A model generated the notes under the pieces. That model saw only the letters and a list, made by a program, of their open reading frames with translations. It was not told the DNA's origin and did no database searches. A stretch of DNA of 64,000 nucleotides from an uncultured Planctomycetaceae bacterium (GTDB lineage: Bacteria; Planctomycetota; Planctomycetia; Planctomycetales; Planctomycetaceae): positions 106,364-170,363 of the forward strand of contig CALSLT010000037.1 of assembly GCA_943787265.1 (NCBI GenBank). Direction: 5' to 3'. This document shows positions 27,136 through 35,956 of this stretch, piece after piece (within the stretch, counting starts at the first letter, position 1; each line of letters begins with the position of its first letter). The position numbers were made by a program, and so were the translations under genes.

Positions 27136-28224
27136 TCACACTTTTTCAGGGATTGTGCAACTGCGGTTCAGTTCGATATTCCCGCCAGTTGGCGTTTCGC
27201 CCGGGTGGATGATGTAGTCGACCGATCCTTCGGAATATTCCGGCGATCCTGTACCAACGCACTCAGGCGATGCTGACTGCAGCTCGTCCAGAATGATCCT
27301 GAACGCTCGGTTGCGGCCAGCCGCCTTGGATCGATAGAGACAGGCATCCGCGTAGGAGAACAGCTCGTCAGTGGTCATTTCGCTGAAACCGGATCGAACG
27401 GCTGCAGCACCGATCGATAATGTCAGTTGACTTCGCTGCAGCCCGACAGGAGCTTTTATGTTGCGGACAGACTCCTGGATTCTGCGAATTGGGTGATCGA
27501 TTGATTCGGATTTACAGTTAAAGCAAAGCGCTGCGAACTCGTCTCCACCAATTCTCGCCACGACGTCGTAGCTGCGGAGCGAATCCTTCACGCTCTTTCC
27601 CACGGCGGCGAGAATTTCATCGCCCGCCATGTGACCACATAAATCGTTGACCTGCTTGAAATAGTCGACGTCGAACAGGAAGAGTGCTAACGGCTCTTCG
27701 CTGCGGGAAGAGCGGTCCCATTCTTCACTCAGACGCCGCATGAACATGGTTCGATTGGCTAGCTGGGTCACATCGTCCGTGCCGGCTTCTCGAAGTGCAG
27801 GCTCAAGACGACTCCAACTCATCAGGATGTCGTCGCGAGTCATGACTCCAACGACGCGTCCCTGCTCGACGATCGGAATGCACGAGATGTCTCCACCGGC
27901 GGCGACTTCAATCGCATAGTGTGGTGACGCCGACTTCGATGGTTGAGCCAGTCGTGTCGTCATCAGATCTTCGACTGGTCGGGATTGCCACGTGTCGGTG
28001 GCTTCGCCGCTGACCATTTCGGTGTATCGATTCAGCTCGTCTCGTGACACGATTCCGACGATCGCGCTCTGTTCGTCCTGAACGATCGCGTACTGAAATT
28101 CGCATTGCTCCATCATCAGAGCAACGTCGAGCAACGATGTGCCGGTTCGAACAACCGCGGCTGTTCGCGACCGTTTAGAAGATACCGCCAGGTGGCCCTC
28201 GAGGAAGCGAGGTTGGACAGGCAT
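27136..28224 (-). CDS. CBS-pair GGDEF diguanylate cyclase
   Basis: The 362-residue cytoplasmic protein has two CBS motifs (about 15-80 and 85-150; VGIVSRDELNRY and VGVMTRDDILMSW), which usually bind adenine nucleotides. A GGDEF domain follows (about 165-320). The active site is intact: FDVDYFKQVND and RIGGDEFAAL. The product-inhibition I-site RSYD lies five residues before GGDEF, so feedback by c-di-GMP is expected. An approximately 40-residue tail follows. Downstream is the pilin cluster, upstream (138 bp) the HD-GYP protein. The pair is well placed to set c-di-GMP for the neighbouring secretion/pilus system; that link is inference. Confidence 0.92.
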   Translation of the reverse strand: MPVQPRFLEGHLAVSSKRSRTAAVVRTGTSLLDVALMMEQCEFQYAIVQDEQSAIVGIVSRDELNRYTEMVSGEATDTWQSRPVEDLMTTRLAQPSKSASPHYAIEVAAGGDISCIPIVEQGRVVGVMTRDDILMSWSRLEPALREAGTDDVTQLANRTMFMRRLSEEWDRSSRSEEPLALFLFDVDYFKQVNDLCGHMAGDEILAAVGKSVKDSLRSYDVVARIGGDEFAALCFNCKSESIDHPIRRIQESVRNIKAPVGLQRSQLTLSIGAAAVRSGFSEMTTDELFSYADACLYRSKAAGRNRAFRIILDELQSASPECVGTGSPEYSEGSVDYIIHPGETPTGGNIELNRSCTIPEKV

Positions 28225-28362
28225 GACAAACTCATTCGGGATAGAGACAAAATTCGAGTCGGTGACGGAGCTGGAGGTGTCCGCCCCAATTGATATACCT
28301 CTCTGGAATCGAGCGTGAGTCTGGAAAGACGAGCACGTCTGGTGAACTCTTCAAGGAGGGAT

Positions 28363-29982
28363 TCACTGTCCTGTCCCCGCCGGAACAACTGATTCGACCA
28401 GTGCGTCTAAATCTTCCTGACATGTTGTGACAGCCTGAACCTTGTCAAAACTGGCAAAGAACACGTCGACGATGTCCGGATCCCACTGACTGCCTGAGCC
28501 GTCCTTTAGAATGGCCTGTGCCTTTTCGACGGGCATTCCTTTTCGATACGGGCGGTCGCTGGTCATCGCGTCGAAGGCGTCGGCCACAGCCATAATCCGA
28601 GCGTCCAACGGAATCTCCAGCCCAGCCAATCCATGTGGGTAGCCGGTGCCGTCGAAGTTTTCATGATGATGGAGGACGCCGTCGAGCGTGTAATTCAAAG
28701 GCTTGACCGGAAGCAGAATGTCAAAGCCGATCGAAGGATGCTGCTTGATCTGCTCGAACTCCTCTTCAGTCAGCCGGCCTGGCTTCTGCAGGACAGCATC
28801 TGGGACGCCGATTTTTCCGATGTCGTGCAGGATGCCTGTCAGATGGAGCTTCTTCAGTTGCTCTGCCGAATAGCCGACGGCTTTCGCTAGAACGACGGAA
28901 ACTCCGGCGACGCGATCACTGTGACCTTTGGTGTAGGCGTCTCTGGCTTCCAAGGTCCGAACCAGCGACTTGACCGTTCCGATGGCGAGTTGTTCCTTCT
29001 CGTGAAACAAACTCACATTGTGTGCGTGGGTAGCGAGAAGCGTGCAGGCAGACTGAAGCAGGCCAGCCTCAATCGTTCCATACTCGTCGAGCCCCAGTTC
29101 TTCATTGAAGTGCCTGTGAGCTTCCGGGAATTCTTCGATTTCGCGGTTCACGGCGACCAGCCAACCGTAGAGATTGTCCTGCTGCTGAACCGGCATCACG
29201 ATCAACGATCGCACTCCCAGACGAAAGAAGACTTCGTCTTCCCCAGCAAAGCGATTCACAACGACGGGAGTTTTGCAGGACTGCTCGCCAAAGCGTGCGG
29301 CAATTGTCGCCAGCACCTCGTCGAGCGGGCGTTGCTTACCGGCACATGCCGCAACGTTGACTCGGCGTTCGGCCACGGGCAGCGGTGAGTCGCAATCAAT
29401 CGACAACAGAGCCACTGTTTCGGAATGTGAGAGTTCCGCCAGTGACGGCAGGACCACTTCTGCAACGGAGCCGACGTTCCGACTAACATCACACTGCTTG
29501 ATCTGGAGTGAGAGCTCACGCAGCCAGACCAGTTCTTCAAAACAGCTCGTGACCTGCTCGGCGTAGGCCGTTATCTGACCTTCAGTCGCTGCGGCCGAAT
29601 CCCGCTCTTTTGCTGATTGTGCAGCAAAGGCTGCGACGCGAAGCACGTCTTCGGCCAGCATGCCGTCGACAATGCCTGCGGCCGTCTTGATCAATCGCCC
29701 CTGGCGACAGCAGACGCATGCCAGACATTGATTGCCAGGAAGCTCGGCGACAGTGACACCATCGTTCGTGCTTATAGAGACGATATGTTTTGACCGAGCG
29801 TCCACACGATCGGCGATCTCAGACATCACTTCAGTAGTAAGTCCGTCGCTGTCACGTCCGGATTCCGGTCCGACGTCAATTATCGTGAACGAACTCGCGA
29901 ATGCGGCCTGAAGCGCATCGACCAGCAGTTGTTCCCGGCTAGACAGTATGACGGGCCGTGAATTCTCTTGAGTTACGGTCAT
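28363..29982 (-). CDS. GAF/HD-GYP c-di-GMP phosphodiesterase
   Basis: The 539-residue protein has an N-terminal region (1-165) that is unassigned, possibly receiver-like in fold but without a clear phospho-Asp. A GAF-like sensor covers about 170-320 (FRLGVRSLIVMPVQQQDNLYGWLVAVNRE), followed by an HD-GYP domain (about 335-525). Catalytic motifs are complete: LTGILHDIGKIGVPD, KQHPSIG, HHENFDGTGYP and VADAFDAMTSDRPYR. The predicted activity is hydrolysis of c-di-GMP to pGpG or GMP. It is divergent from the gspG operon and upstream of the CBS-GGDEF gene on the same strand. Confidence 0.92.
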   Translation of the reverse strand: MTVTQENSRPVILSSREQLLVDALQAAFASSFTIIDVGPESGRDSDGLTTEVMSEIADRVDARSKHIVSISTNDGVTVAELPGNQCLACVCCRQGRLIKTAAGIVDGMLAEDVLRVAAFAAQSAKERDSAAATEGQITAYAEQVTSCFEELVWLRELSLQIKQCDVSRNVGSVAEVVLPSLAELSHSETVALLSIDCDSPLPVAERRVNVAACAGKQRPLDEVLATIAARFGEQSCKTPVVVNRFAGEDEVFFRLGVRSLIVMPVQQQDNLYGWLVAVNREIEEFPEAHRHFNEELGLDEYGTIEAGLLQSACTLLATHAHNVSLFHEKEQLAIGTVKSLVRTLEARDAYTKGHSDRVAGVSVVLAKAVGYSAEQLKKLHLTGILHDIGKIGVPDAVLQKPGRLTEEEFEQIKQHPSIGFDILLPVKPLNYTLDGVLHHHENFDGTGYPHGLAGLEIPLDARIMAVADAFDAMTSDRPYRKGMPVEKAQAILKDGSGSQWDPDIVDVFFASFDKVQAVTTCQEDLDALVESVVPAGTGQ

Positions 29983-30302
29983 TGGAGTCTCGTATTATCG
30001 CCGACTATCAAAATTGATCGGATCGATCCCGAATCCATTCAGACTCGCGAAGTGAGTACTGGTCCGAACTTGGAAGCTGCACTCACCACAACCTTACGCC
30101 ACGTTCTGCTCGTCGCAAATTGGTCGAATCGCATTTGCCAATTCGGAATTTCGGACCTACGTTCAAGGTGAAGTCGGTTTTTTCGACCGAAGTCAAAAAT
30201 GGGGAACGCGAGCGGTCAGTGCAGACTGACGTGGAGCCAGCTCGTCTATGGGGCGTTTTCACACGACACATCGTTGCGAAACTATTGAGGGGAATTTGAG
30301 CT
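29983..30302. promoter_or_regulatory. Divergent control region of the HD-GYP gene and the gspG operon
   Basis: These 320 bp separate divergent genes and must contain both promoters. Two small hairpins are visible on the gspG side: TCGGT..ACCGA around 30173-30190 and GTCAGT (30215-30220) with ACTGAC (30225-30230). A strong ribosome-binding site GAGGGG at about 30291-30296 precedes the gspG ATG. No convincing -35/-10 or sigma-54 -24/-12 element was found. Confidence 0.5.
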
Positions 30303-30734
30303 ATGAAAAAGTCTGTCACTTGTACACAGAAGCGTCGTGGTGGCTTCACCTTGATTGAGCTGGTCGTGGTGGTCCTTGTTCTGGGAATCATCGCTTCAGT
30401 CGCCGCACCGAAGATGTTCGACACGGCAAACGATGCTCGTGAAAACTCGACGATCCAGTCATTGGCTGTCGTCCGGGACGCAATTGAACTTCACCGTGCA
30501 CAGAACGGTGCTTACCCAGGCGACCTGGGAACTGCAGCCGACTTCAAGAATGACCTTGACGATTTCCTGAAGGGTGCCTACCCCACAAATCAAATCACGG
30601 GATCGACAAACAACGCGGATATCACGGTTTCAACTGCCGGCACAGCGTTGTCTGCTGGTGGCTCAACCGGTTGGAAGTACGACAAAACGTCGGGCGAACT
30701 CATCATTAACACGACCGGTTTCGACACGCTCTAA
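30303..30734 (+). CDS. gspG: Major pseudopilin GspG
   Basis: The 143-residue protein has the classic signal KRRGGFTLIELVVVVLVLGIIASVAAPKMF, with Gly -1, Phe +1 and Glu +5. After the helix comes the GspG-type region STIQSLAVVRDAIELHRAQNGAYPGDL and a C-terminal beta part. It is the main subunit of the type II secretion pseudopilus or of a related thin pilus. It opens the plus-strand machine operon and is followed by a stem-loop at 30786-30814, as expected if this subunit is needed in excess of downstream proteins. GspG and MshA-type pilins are hard to separate by eye. Confidence 0.88.
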   Translation: MKKSVTCTQKRRGGFTLIELVVVVLVLGIIASVAAPKMFDTANDARENSTIQSLAVVRDAIELHRAQNGAYPGDLGTAADFKNDLDDFLKGAYPTNQITGSTNNADITVSTAGTALSAGGSTGWKYDKTSGELIINTTGFDTL

Positions 30735-30785
30735 GAGTTAATCTAATCGTGTTCGACCGAAAGACCGAGTTACGGAATAGCGGGG

Positions 30786-30814
30786 ACAGGTTGCGGCGTT
30801 TTGCCGTGACCTGT
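30786..30814 (+). terminator. Stem-loop after gspG (partial terminator or mRNA stabiliser)
   Basis: ACAGGTTGCGGC (30786-30797) pairs with GCCGTGACCTGT (30803-30814), with two mismatches and a 5-nt loop. No long T tract follows. Its position, right after the abundant pilin gene and before the regulator genes, fits read-through attenuation. Confidence 0.6.
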
Positions 30815-30865
30815 TTCCATTCATAGTCTTCGAACACTCCCGCGGGCCGTGGGAAAGAGTTTCAA

Positions 30866-31249
30866 ATGCGAATTCTCATCGCAGAAGACAATCTGGTGAT
30901 GGCTCATGTGTTGCAGTTCAATCTGGAGCGAGCTGGCTTCGATGTTCACGCAGCGGGTGATGGTGCACTGGCACTGGAAGCCGCTATGGAGGATTCGTTT
31001 GACATCGTCATCACTGACTATCAGATGCCACGGATGAATGGCGCCGAACTGGTTCAGCAGTTGCGAACCTATCCCGAGTATCGCGATACGCCAGTCGTGA
31101 TGTGCTCAGCCAAAGGGTACGAAATCAATTCCGAGCAGCTTACTCTTGAGCTTGGGATTACGGAAGTCGTCTACAAGCCGTTCAGTCCGGCTCACATCGT
31201 TGAGTTGATCACAGCTCTGACCGCAACACTGGAACCAGCAGGAGTGTGA
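30866..31249 (+). CDS. Response regulator (single receiver domain)
   Basis: The 127-residue CheY-like protein has an acidic pocket ED at 7-8 and phospho-acceptor Asp51 in VITDYQMPRMNGAE. The conserved Ser/Thr lies at VVMCSAKG and Lys at YKPFSP. There is no output domain, so it must act by protein contact or phosphotransfer. It lies in the secretion operon between the pilin and a PAS-histidine kinase, its likely partner. Confidence 0.92.
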   Translation: MRILIAEDNLVMAHVLQFNLERAGFDVHAAGDGALALEAAMEDSFDIVITDYQMPRMNGAELVQQLRTYPEYRDTPVVMCSAKGYEINSEQLTLELGITEVVYKPFSPAHIVELITALTATLEPAGV

Positions 31250-31257
31250 GCCCACTT

Positions 31258-31304
31258 GAGCGGCGACGGGCCTGACGCAATGTCAGGCCAAAGGTCCGTC
31301 GCTC
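31258..31304 (+). other. Compound hairpin between response regulator and histidine kinase genes
   Basis: An inner perfect 8-bp stem, GGCCTGAC (31269-31276) with GTCAGGCC (31282-31289), is enclosed by an outer stem, GAGCG..GACGG (31258-31269) with CCGTCGCTC (31296-31304). It is GC-rich and lacks a T run. Possible roles are differential expression within the operon or mRNA processing. Confidence 0.55.
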
Positions 31305-31337
31305 CACGCCAGGCGTCACAGAAACAGGGAACTCAAG

Positions 31338-32507
31338 ATGCAGGTTGCCGCTTCAGAAGCCGACCAGTGGAACTCGCTACTCTCCGGCGAGAGTGATGCA
31401 GAGTTGTTGCGACAGTTGGAACAACGCCTGACCGGTGATTCCAGTTGTGAGTCCGGCAGCCAATGGCGTGCGATCGTCGAATCAATCTCTGACGGAATCT
31501 GCGCCGCGGATTCGGAAGGTCGAATTGTTCAAGCCAATCCAGCCTTCGCCGCGCTGGTCGCAGTCGCTTCATCAGACATGCTGATGGGGCGTTCCGTTTG
31601 CGACGAAATTGTTGCCGCCGCTCCGGGCGACTCGGAACAACTGATAGAACGAGTCTCTCGGGGGATGACTGCTTTCGTCTGCGAACTTCGTCGCGGAGCC
31701 GAGTTGGCAGATGGAGTGCTTCGAGTTGCCTGCGTGCCGCTTCAGGGAACAGCGGACTCTGACGGTAGCAGCGTCTGGCAGATTCGCGACGTCACTCATC
31801 AGAAGCTGGCCGAAGAAGCTCGCAACCAGTTCGTGTTCACAGCCACTCATGAATTGCGAACGCCGCTTTGCAACTTGAAAGCTTACGCAGAAACGCTGGC
31901 ATTACAGGACGGGATCGACGTTGATCAGCAGAAAGAGTTCTGCAATATCATCAATTCGGAAGCGACACGGCTGGCACGCTTTGTCGACGAACTGCTCAAC
32001 ATCAGCCAGATGGAAGGCGGTGGCCTGAGCGTCACGAAGCATCAGACCGATGTCGAGCGAATGTTGAAAGAGGTGCTTGATCACGTCCGTCCGCAGTTCG
32101 ACAAGAAGAGCCAGACGCTGGAGTACTCGCTGCCCGCGAAGATGCCGAAGCTGTCAGTTGATAAGGATAAGATTGCTGGCACCTTGATCAACCTGCTTGG
32201 AAACGCCTGCAAATACACGCCTGAGGACGGCACGATTCGATTCACCGCCGAAGTCGAGCCAGGCTCGCTGGCGATGCACGTTGAAGATTCTGGCTACGGA
32301 ATTTCATCGGAAGAGTTGCCTCGCGTTTTCGACAAGTTCTTCCGCAGCAGCGACCAACAGGTTCGAGACGTCGAGGGAACCGGTCTGGGCCTTGCGTTTG
32401 CCAAAGAAGTCGCACGACTGCACGGCGGAAGCTTAACCGCGCAAAGTGAAGTAGGCCGCGGCTCGCGATTCACGCTGACGCTGCCTTTGGAAGTTCAAAA
32501 CGATTAG
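31338..32507 (+). CDS. PAS-domain sensor histidine kinase
   Basis: The 389-residue protein has no membrane segment and is probably cytoplasmic. A PAS domain spans about residues 40-155 (AIVESISDGICAADSEGRIVQANPAF). A HisKA domain follows with phospho-acceptor His171 in FTATHELRTPLCNLKAY. The HATPase domain (about 270-389) has the N box INLLGNACKYTPEDG, the G1 box VEDSGYGIS, the F box FDKFFRS and the G2 box GTGLGLAFAKE. It probably phosphorylates the receiver protein encoded just upstream. Confidence 0.93.
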   Translation: MQVAASEADQWNSLLSGESDAELLRQLEQRLTGDSSCESGSQWRAIVESISDGICAADSEGRIVQANPAFAALVAVASSDMLMGRSVCDEIVAAAPGDSEQLIERVSRGMTAFVCELRRGAELADGVLRVACVPLQGTADSDGSSVWQIRDVTHQKLAEEARNQFVFTATHELRTPLCNLKAYAETLALQDGIDVDQQKEFCNIINSEATRLARFVDELLNISQMEGGGLSVTKHQTDVERMLKEVLDHVRPQFDKKSQTLEYSLPAKMPKLSVDKDKIAGTLINLLGNACKYTPEDGTIRFTAEVEPGSLAMHVEDSGYGISSEELPRVFDKFFRSSDQQVRDVEGTGLGLAFAKEVARLHGGSLTAQSEVGRGSRFTLTLPLEVQND

Positions 32508-32555
32508 TCCCCGGCATTTCACGATTTCAGACAGACTTCAGCAGGACCTCTTCAC

Positions 32556-32891
32556 ATGTTTCAAGTGTCACGCCAGGGAGCGGTTGACATCGTTTCCGGC
32601 AAAGAGCCGTTGAACGAGGAATATGTAGACGCGCTCGAGCAGATCATCCATCCGTGCCTCTCAGGTGGTCAGCCACGGATGGTTTTCAATCTTCAGGAGG
32701 TGCCGTTGATTGACAGCCGCGGACTGGAAGTTCTGTTGGACGCTCACGAACTGGCCATGCAACGCGGTGGCCAGTTTCTGCTTGCGGCACCGAACACTCT
32801 GTGTCAGGACATTCTGACAGCGACGGGCCTCGACACGAAAATGCAGGTTTTTGACGACCTTGTTTCCGCGGTGGGGAGTTTCACGCTATGA
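32556..32891 (+). CDS. STAS-domain protein (anti-sigma factor antagonist-like)
   Basis: The 111-residue protein is a single STAS domain of the SpoIIAA/RsbV type. The putative phosphoserine is Ser54 in VPLIDSRGLEVLLDAHE; relatives have DSSGL or DSAGL, so an Arg follows the serine here. No SpoIIAB-type kinase or SpoIIE-type phosphatase is in the window, so its partner is unknown. It overlaps gspE by four bases (ATGA) and is therefore an integral operon member. A 17-nt leader (32535-32551) identical to one before gspF precedes its start. Confidence 0.85.
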   Translation: MFQVSRQGAVDIVSGKEPLNEEYVDALEQIIHPCLSGGQPRMVFNLQEVPLIDSRGLEVLLDAHELAMQRGGQFLLAAPNTLCQDILTATGLDTKMQVFDDLVSAVGSFTL

Positions 32892-34669
32892 ACACCCACC
32901 TCGACAGCAACACTGCCACAGCAATTCTCCCGGCGGTACCAGCCGGCAGTTTTCTGCCGCAGCCTTCGGCGTTCAAAACGAAAACGCCAATGCGTCTCGG
33001 CGAGCAACTGATCCTTGCCGGTCTGATCACGGAAGACGAACTCGACGCCGCACTGTCTGAACAATCGGCGAAGCAAACCCGTTTGGGTGAAGCACTGCTC
33101 GAACTTGGTTTCGTCCAGGAAGAACAACTGCTGCCGTACCTCGCCGCACAGTTAGGTATTCCTGCAGTACGACTGCGCGAAGGCCTGATCGACCCGGGCG
33201 TCGTGAGGCTGATTCCTCGGCCACTTGCACGTGAAATGCGTGTGCTCGCACTGTTCAAAGTTCGCAACACACTGACCGTCGCAATGGCGGAGCCGCAGAA
33301 TCTCGAACAGCTCGACGAAATCGAGCGGATCACCGGTCTGGAAGTTCGACCTGTTTGCGCGCTGCGTGCGGCGATTGAGAAGGTCGTTCCACGTGCCTAC
33401 GAAAACGACTTCGGCGTCGACACGGTTACTGCCGACTTCGACACGGAATCGATTCAGGTCGAAAACGAAGCGATCGAGATTGATCTTCAGGAAGTCGGCT
33501 CGATGGCCGACGGCAGTCCGGTCATCAACCTAGTGAACTACATGATCGTTCACGCTGTCCGGCAAAAGGCCAGTGATATTCACATCGAACCGGGGATCAA
33601 GCATTCGGCCGTAAGGTTTCGTGTCGACGGCCAGCTTCGAGAAGTGCTTAAACCTCGCCGCGAGTTTCATCCAGCGATCATTTCGCGTTTGAAAGTGATG
33701 GCGAAGCTCGACATCGCAGAACATCGAATGCCGCAGGACGGAAGAATCCATGTGCGGGCCGAAGGACGGGCGATCGACCTGCGTGTTTCCACCCTGCCAA
33801 CGGTTCGTGGCGAGAAAGTCGTGCTTCGAGTGTTGGACCGTCGAAACGTCACGTTCAACCTCGACGAACTCGGAATTCCGCCGAACGTTCTGAACCGGAT
33901 GAAGCAAACGCTGGCGCGACCGCATGGGCTCTTCCTGGTCACAGGCCCAACGGGCAGCGGCAAAACAACGACGTTGTATTCGGCGTTGGAACTTGTGAAG
34001 TCGGTCGAGCGAAACATTGTCACCGTTGAGGATCCGGTTGAGTACCAGCTTGAGCTGATTAACCAGATTCAGGTCGGTGCCGCCAAGCAGATGAACTTTG
34101 CGAACGCGTTGCGATCAATTTTGCGGCAGGACCCGGACATCATCATGATCGGGGAAATTCGAGACCGCGAGACGGCCGAGATTGCGATTCAGGCTGCACT
34201 GACAGGACACCTCGTGCTGAGCACGCTTCATACGAACGATTCGGCAAGTGCTGTAACTCGCCTTCTGGACATGGGCGTGGACTCGTTCAAGATTTCAGCG
34301 GCTCTGGCTGGCGTGGTTGCTCAACGTCTTGTTCGCTGTGTCTGTACGAACTGCCGTAACCCGCATTACCCGTCGGCGGAGGTGTTTGAAGCCGTTCGGT
34401 ACAGCGGCGATCGTAAACGTCAGTTCGTCCGCGGCGAGGGCTGCCGTCAGTGTTACGACACCGGTTTTCAAGGCCGAACCGGTATCTATGAGGTACTGTT
34501 GACGAACAACGGGATCCGGGAATTGATCTTCCAGGGTGCCAGTATCGAACAGTTGCGGAACGCCCATCATGAAAGTGGCGGTTCGACCCTCCTGCAGGAA
34601 GGCATCCGTGCGGCCGAAGAAGGCCGCACGAGTCTCGATGAAGTGATGCGGGTGGCGTCGGCCGAGTAG
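32888..34669 (+). CDS. gspE: GspE/PilB family assembly ATPase
   Basis: This 593-residue cytoplasmic motor energises pseudopilus or pilus assembly. The N1E/MshEN domain spans about 30-160 (MRLGEQLILAGLITEDELDAAL). The N2E-CTE ATPase core has Walker A GPTGSGKTTTLYSAL (Lys359), the Asp box TVEDPVEYQLE, Walker B RSILRQDPDIIMIGEIRD and the His box TGHLVLSTLHTND. A zinc-binding CxxC pair (CVCTNC, GCRQC) lies near 480-520, as in GspE/PilB. All key residues are present. Start codon overlaps the STAS gene stop. Confidence 0.95.
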   Translation: MNTHLDSNTATAILPAVPAGSFLPQPSAFKTKTPMRLGEQLILAGLITEDELDAALSEQSAKQTRLGEALLELGFVQEEQLLPYLAAQLGIPAVRLREGLIDPGVVRLIPRPLAREMRVLALFKVRNTLTVAMAEPQNLEQLDEIERITGLEVRPVCALRAAIEKVVPRAYENDFGVDTVTADFDTESIQVENEAIEIDLQEVGSMADGSPVINLVNYMIVHAVRQKASDIHIEPGIKHSAVRFRVDGQLREVLKPRREFHPAIISRLKVMAKLDIAEHRMPQDGRIHVRAEGRAIDLRVSTLPTVRGEKVVLRVLDRRNVTFNLDELGIPPNVLNRMKQTLARPHGLFLVTGPTGSGKTTTLYSALELVKSVERNIVTVEDPVEYQLELINQIQVGAAKQMNFANALRSILRQDPDIIMIGEIRDRETAEIAIQAALTGHLVLSTLHTNDSASAVTRLLDMGVDSFKISAALAGVVAQRLVRCVCTNCRNPHYPSAEVFEAVRYSGDRKRQFVRGEGCRQCYDTGFQGRTGIYEVLLTNNGIRELIFQGASIEQLRNAHHESGGSTLLQEGIRAAEEGRTSLDEVMRVASAE

Positions 34670-34722
34670 TTCAATCGATGGCCGAACCGCAATGCAACTT
34701 CAGCAGGACCTCTGGACACTCC

Positions 34723-35946
34723 ATGCAGTTTCAGTTTTCAGCAAAGTCGACTGACGGAGCATTGCGTTCCGGAGTCATGGTCGCCGACTCGGCAGACGAT
34801 GTACGAGAGCGTCTGCGCGACGAAGGTCTATTTGTCATGTCGGTTGTCGCCGGTCAGGCAAAGCAGGCCCTGGTGATGTCCAGCGGTCTTAAGTTTGGAC
34901 GCTCGGGCGTCAAAAAGACCGACGTGCTCATGCTGACATCTCAACTGTCGATCATGTCACAGGCCGGCGTCGATCTTGGCGAAGCGTTGCAACTCGCCGC
35001 GCAGGATTGTCCGAATCAATCGCTGAAGAAAATTCTGGAGCAAATCCACGGAGACGTGTCGGCAGGGCAATCGATCTCTGACGCTCTGAAAAAACATTCG
35101 AGCGTCTTTGGTGACGCATACGTTGCCAGTGTCGCGGCCGGCGAGGCATCGGGAACCTTGACGGATGTCCTGCTCCGATTGGCTCAACTGCTGAAGCACG
35201 AAATTCGGCTCCGGTCGACGCTGAAGTCAGTGCTGGCCTATCCGATCGTGTTGATTGGCGTTGCGTTTATGGTGCTCTCAGCGCTCGTCTTCGTCGTGCT
35301 GCCACAGTTCGGGACTGTATTCGAAGGATTGGGTGAGCCACCGCCTGTTCACACACAAATGCTGCTTGATTCCGCACAGTTCCTTCGTGCTCACTTTCTC
35401 GCGATCGCTGTCATGGCTGGCTTGGGTGCCGTCGCTTTGGCCAGGTTCTGGTTCACTGATAAGGCGGCTCGATATTGGGACGGAGTTCTGGTCAACCTGC
35501 GATTTCTCAAGAGTGCATCGCGACCGCTACTGAGTGGTCGAACGTTCCGACTGCTGGGGACATTGCTGGAAAGTGGCATTCCCTTGCTCGACGGAATCCG
35601 GCTGTGCAGGACTTCTGTCCGAAACCAGTTTTTTCGCGATCTCTTCGATCGAATGGAAGCCAGCGTGCTTAGTGGTAAAGGCATCGGCGAAGTCATCGCC
35701 CGTACAAAGATCGTGCCGCCAGGAGCCGCTCAAATGATCTCCACCGCCGAAAGAACGGGCCGTCTTGGCGACGTCATGGTGACGATCGGATCGTTCTATG
35801 AAGAAGAAGGAGAGCAGAAGGTTCGTGATCTCACAAAGGTGATCGAGCCGCTGATTATCATCCTGATGGGAGCAGTCGTGGGGCTGGTTGTAATGGCAGT
35901 CATGCTGCCTCTGCTTGACGTTTCCACAGCCTCAGGCCGGCACTAG
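34723..35946 (+). CDS. gspF: GspF/PilC family inner-membrane platform protein
   Basis: The 407-residue protein has two T2SSF repeats and three membrane helices (about 165-195, 215-240, 375-400). The start MQFQFSAKSTDGALRSGVMVADSADDVRERL is typical for GspF. The frame is open from 34678, but the native N-terminus begins at 34723, where a shared leader ACTTCAGCAGGACCTCT (34697-34713) precedes the ATG. Conserved features are SIMSQAGVDLGEAL, GDAYVASVAAGEASGTL and the second-repeat STAERTGRLGDVM. It anchors the motor GspE in the membrane. Confidence 0.93.
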   Translation: MQFQFSAKSTDGALRSGVMVADSADDVRERLRDEGLFVMSVVAGQAKQALVMSSGLKFGRSGVKKTDVLMLTSQLSIMSQAGVDLGEALQLAAQDCPNQSLKKILEQIHGDVSAGQSISDALKKHSSVFGDAYVASVAAGEASGTLTDVLLRLAQLLKHEIRLRSTLKSVLAYPIVLIGVAFMVLSALVFVVLPQFGTVFEGLGEPPPVHTQMLLDSAQFLRAHFLAIAVMAGLGAVALARFWFTDKAARYWDGVLVNLRFLKSASRPLLSGRTFRLLGTLLESGIPLLDGIRLCRTSVRNQFFRDLFDRMEASVLSGKGIGEVIARTKIVPPGAAQMISTAERTGRLGDVMVTIGSFYEEEGEQKVRDLTKVIEPLIIILMGAVVGLVVMAVMLPLLDVSTASGRH

Positions 35947-35956
35947 GAGTCGTTTG

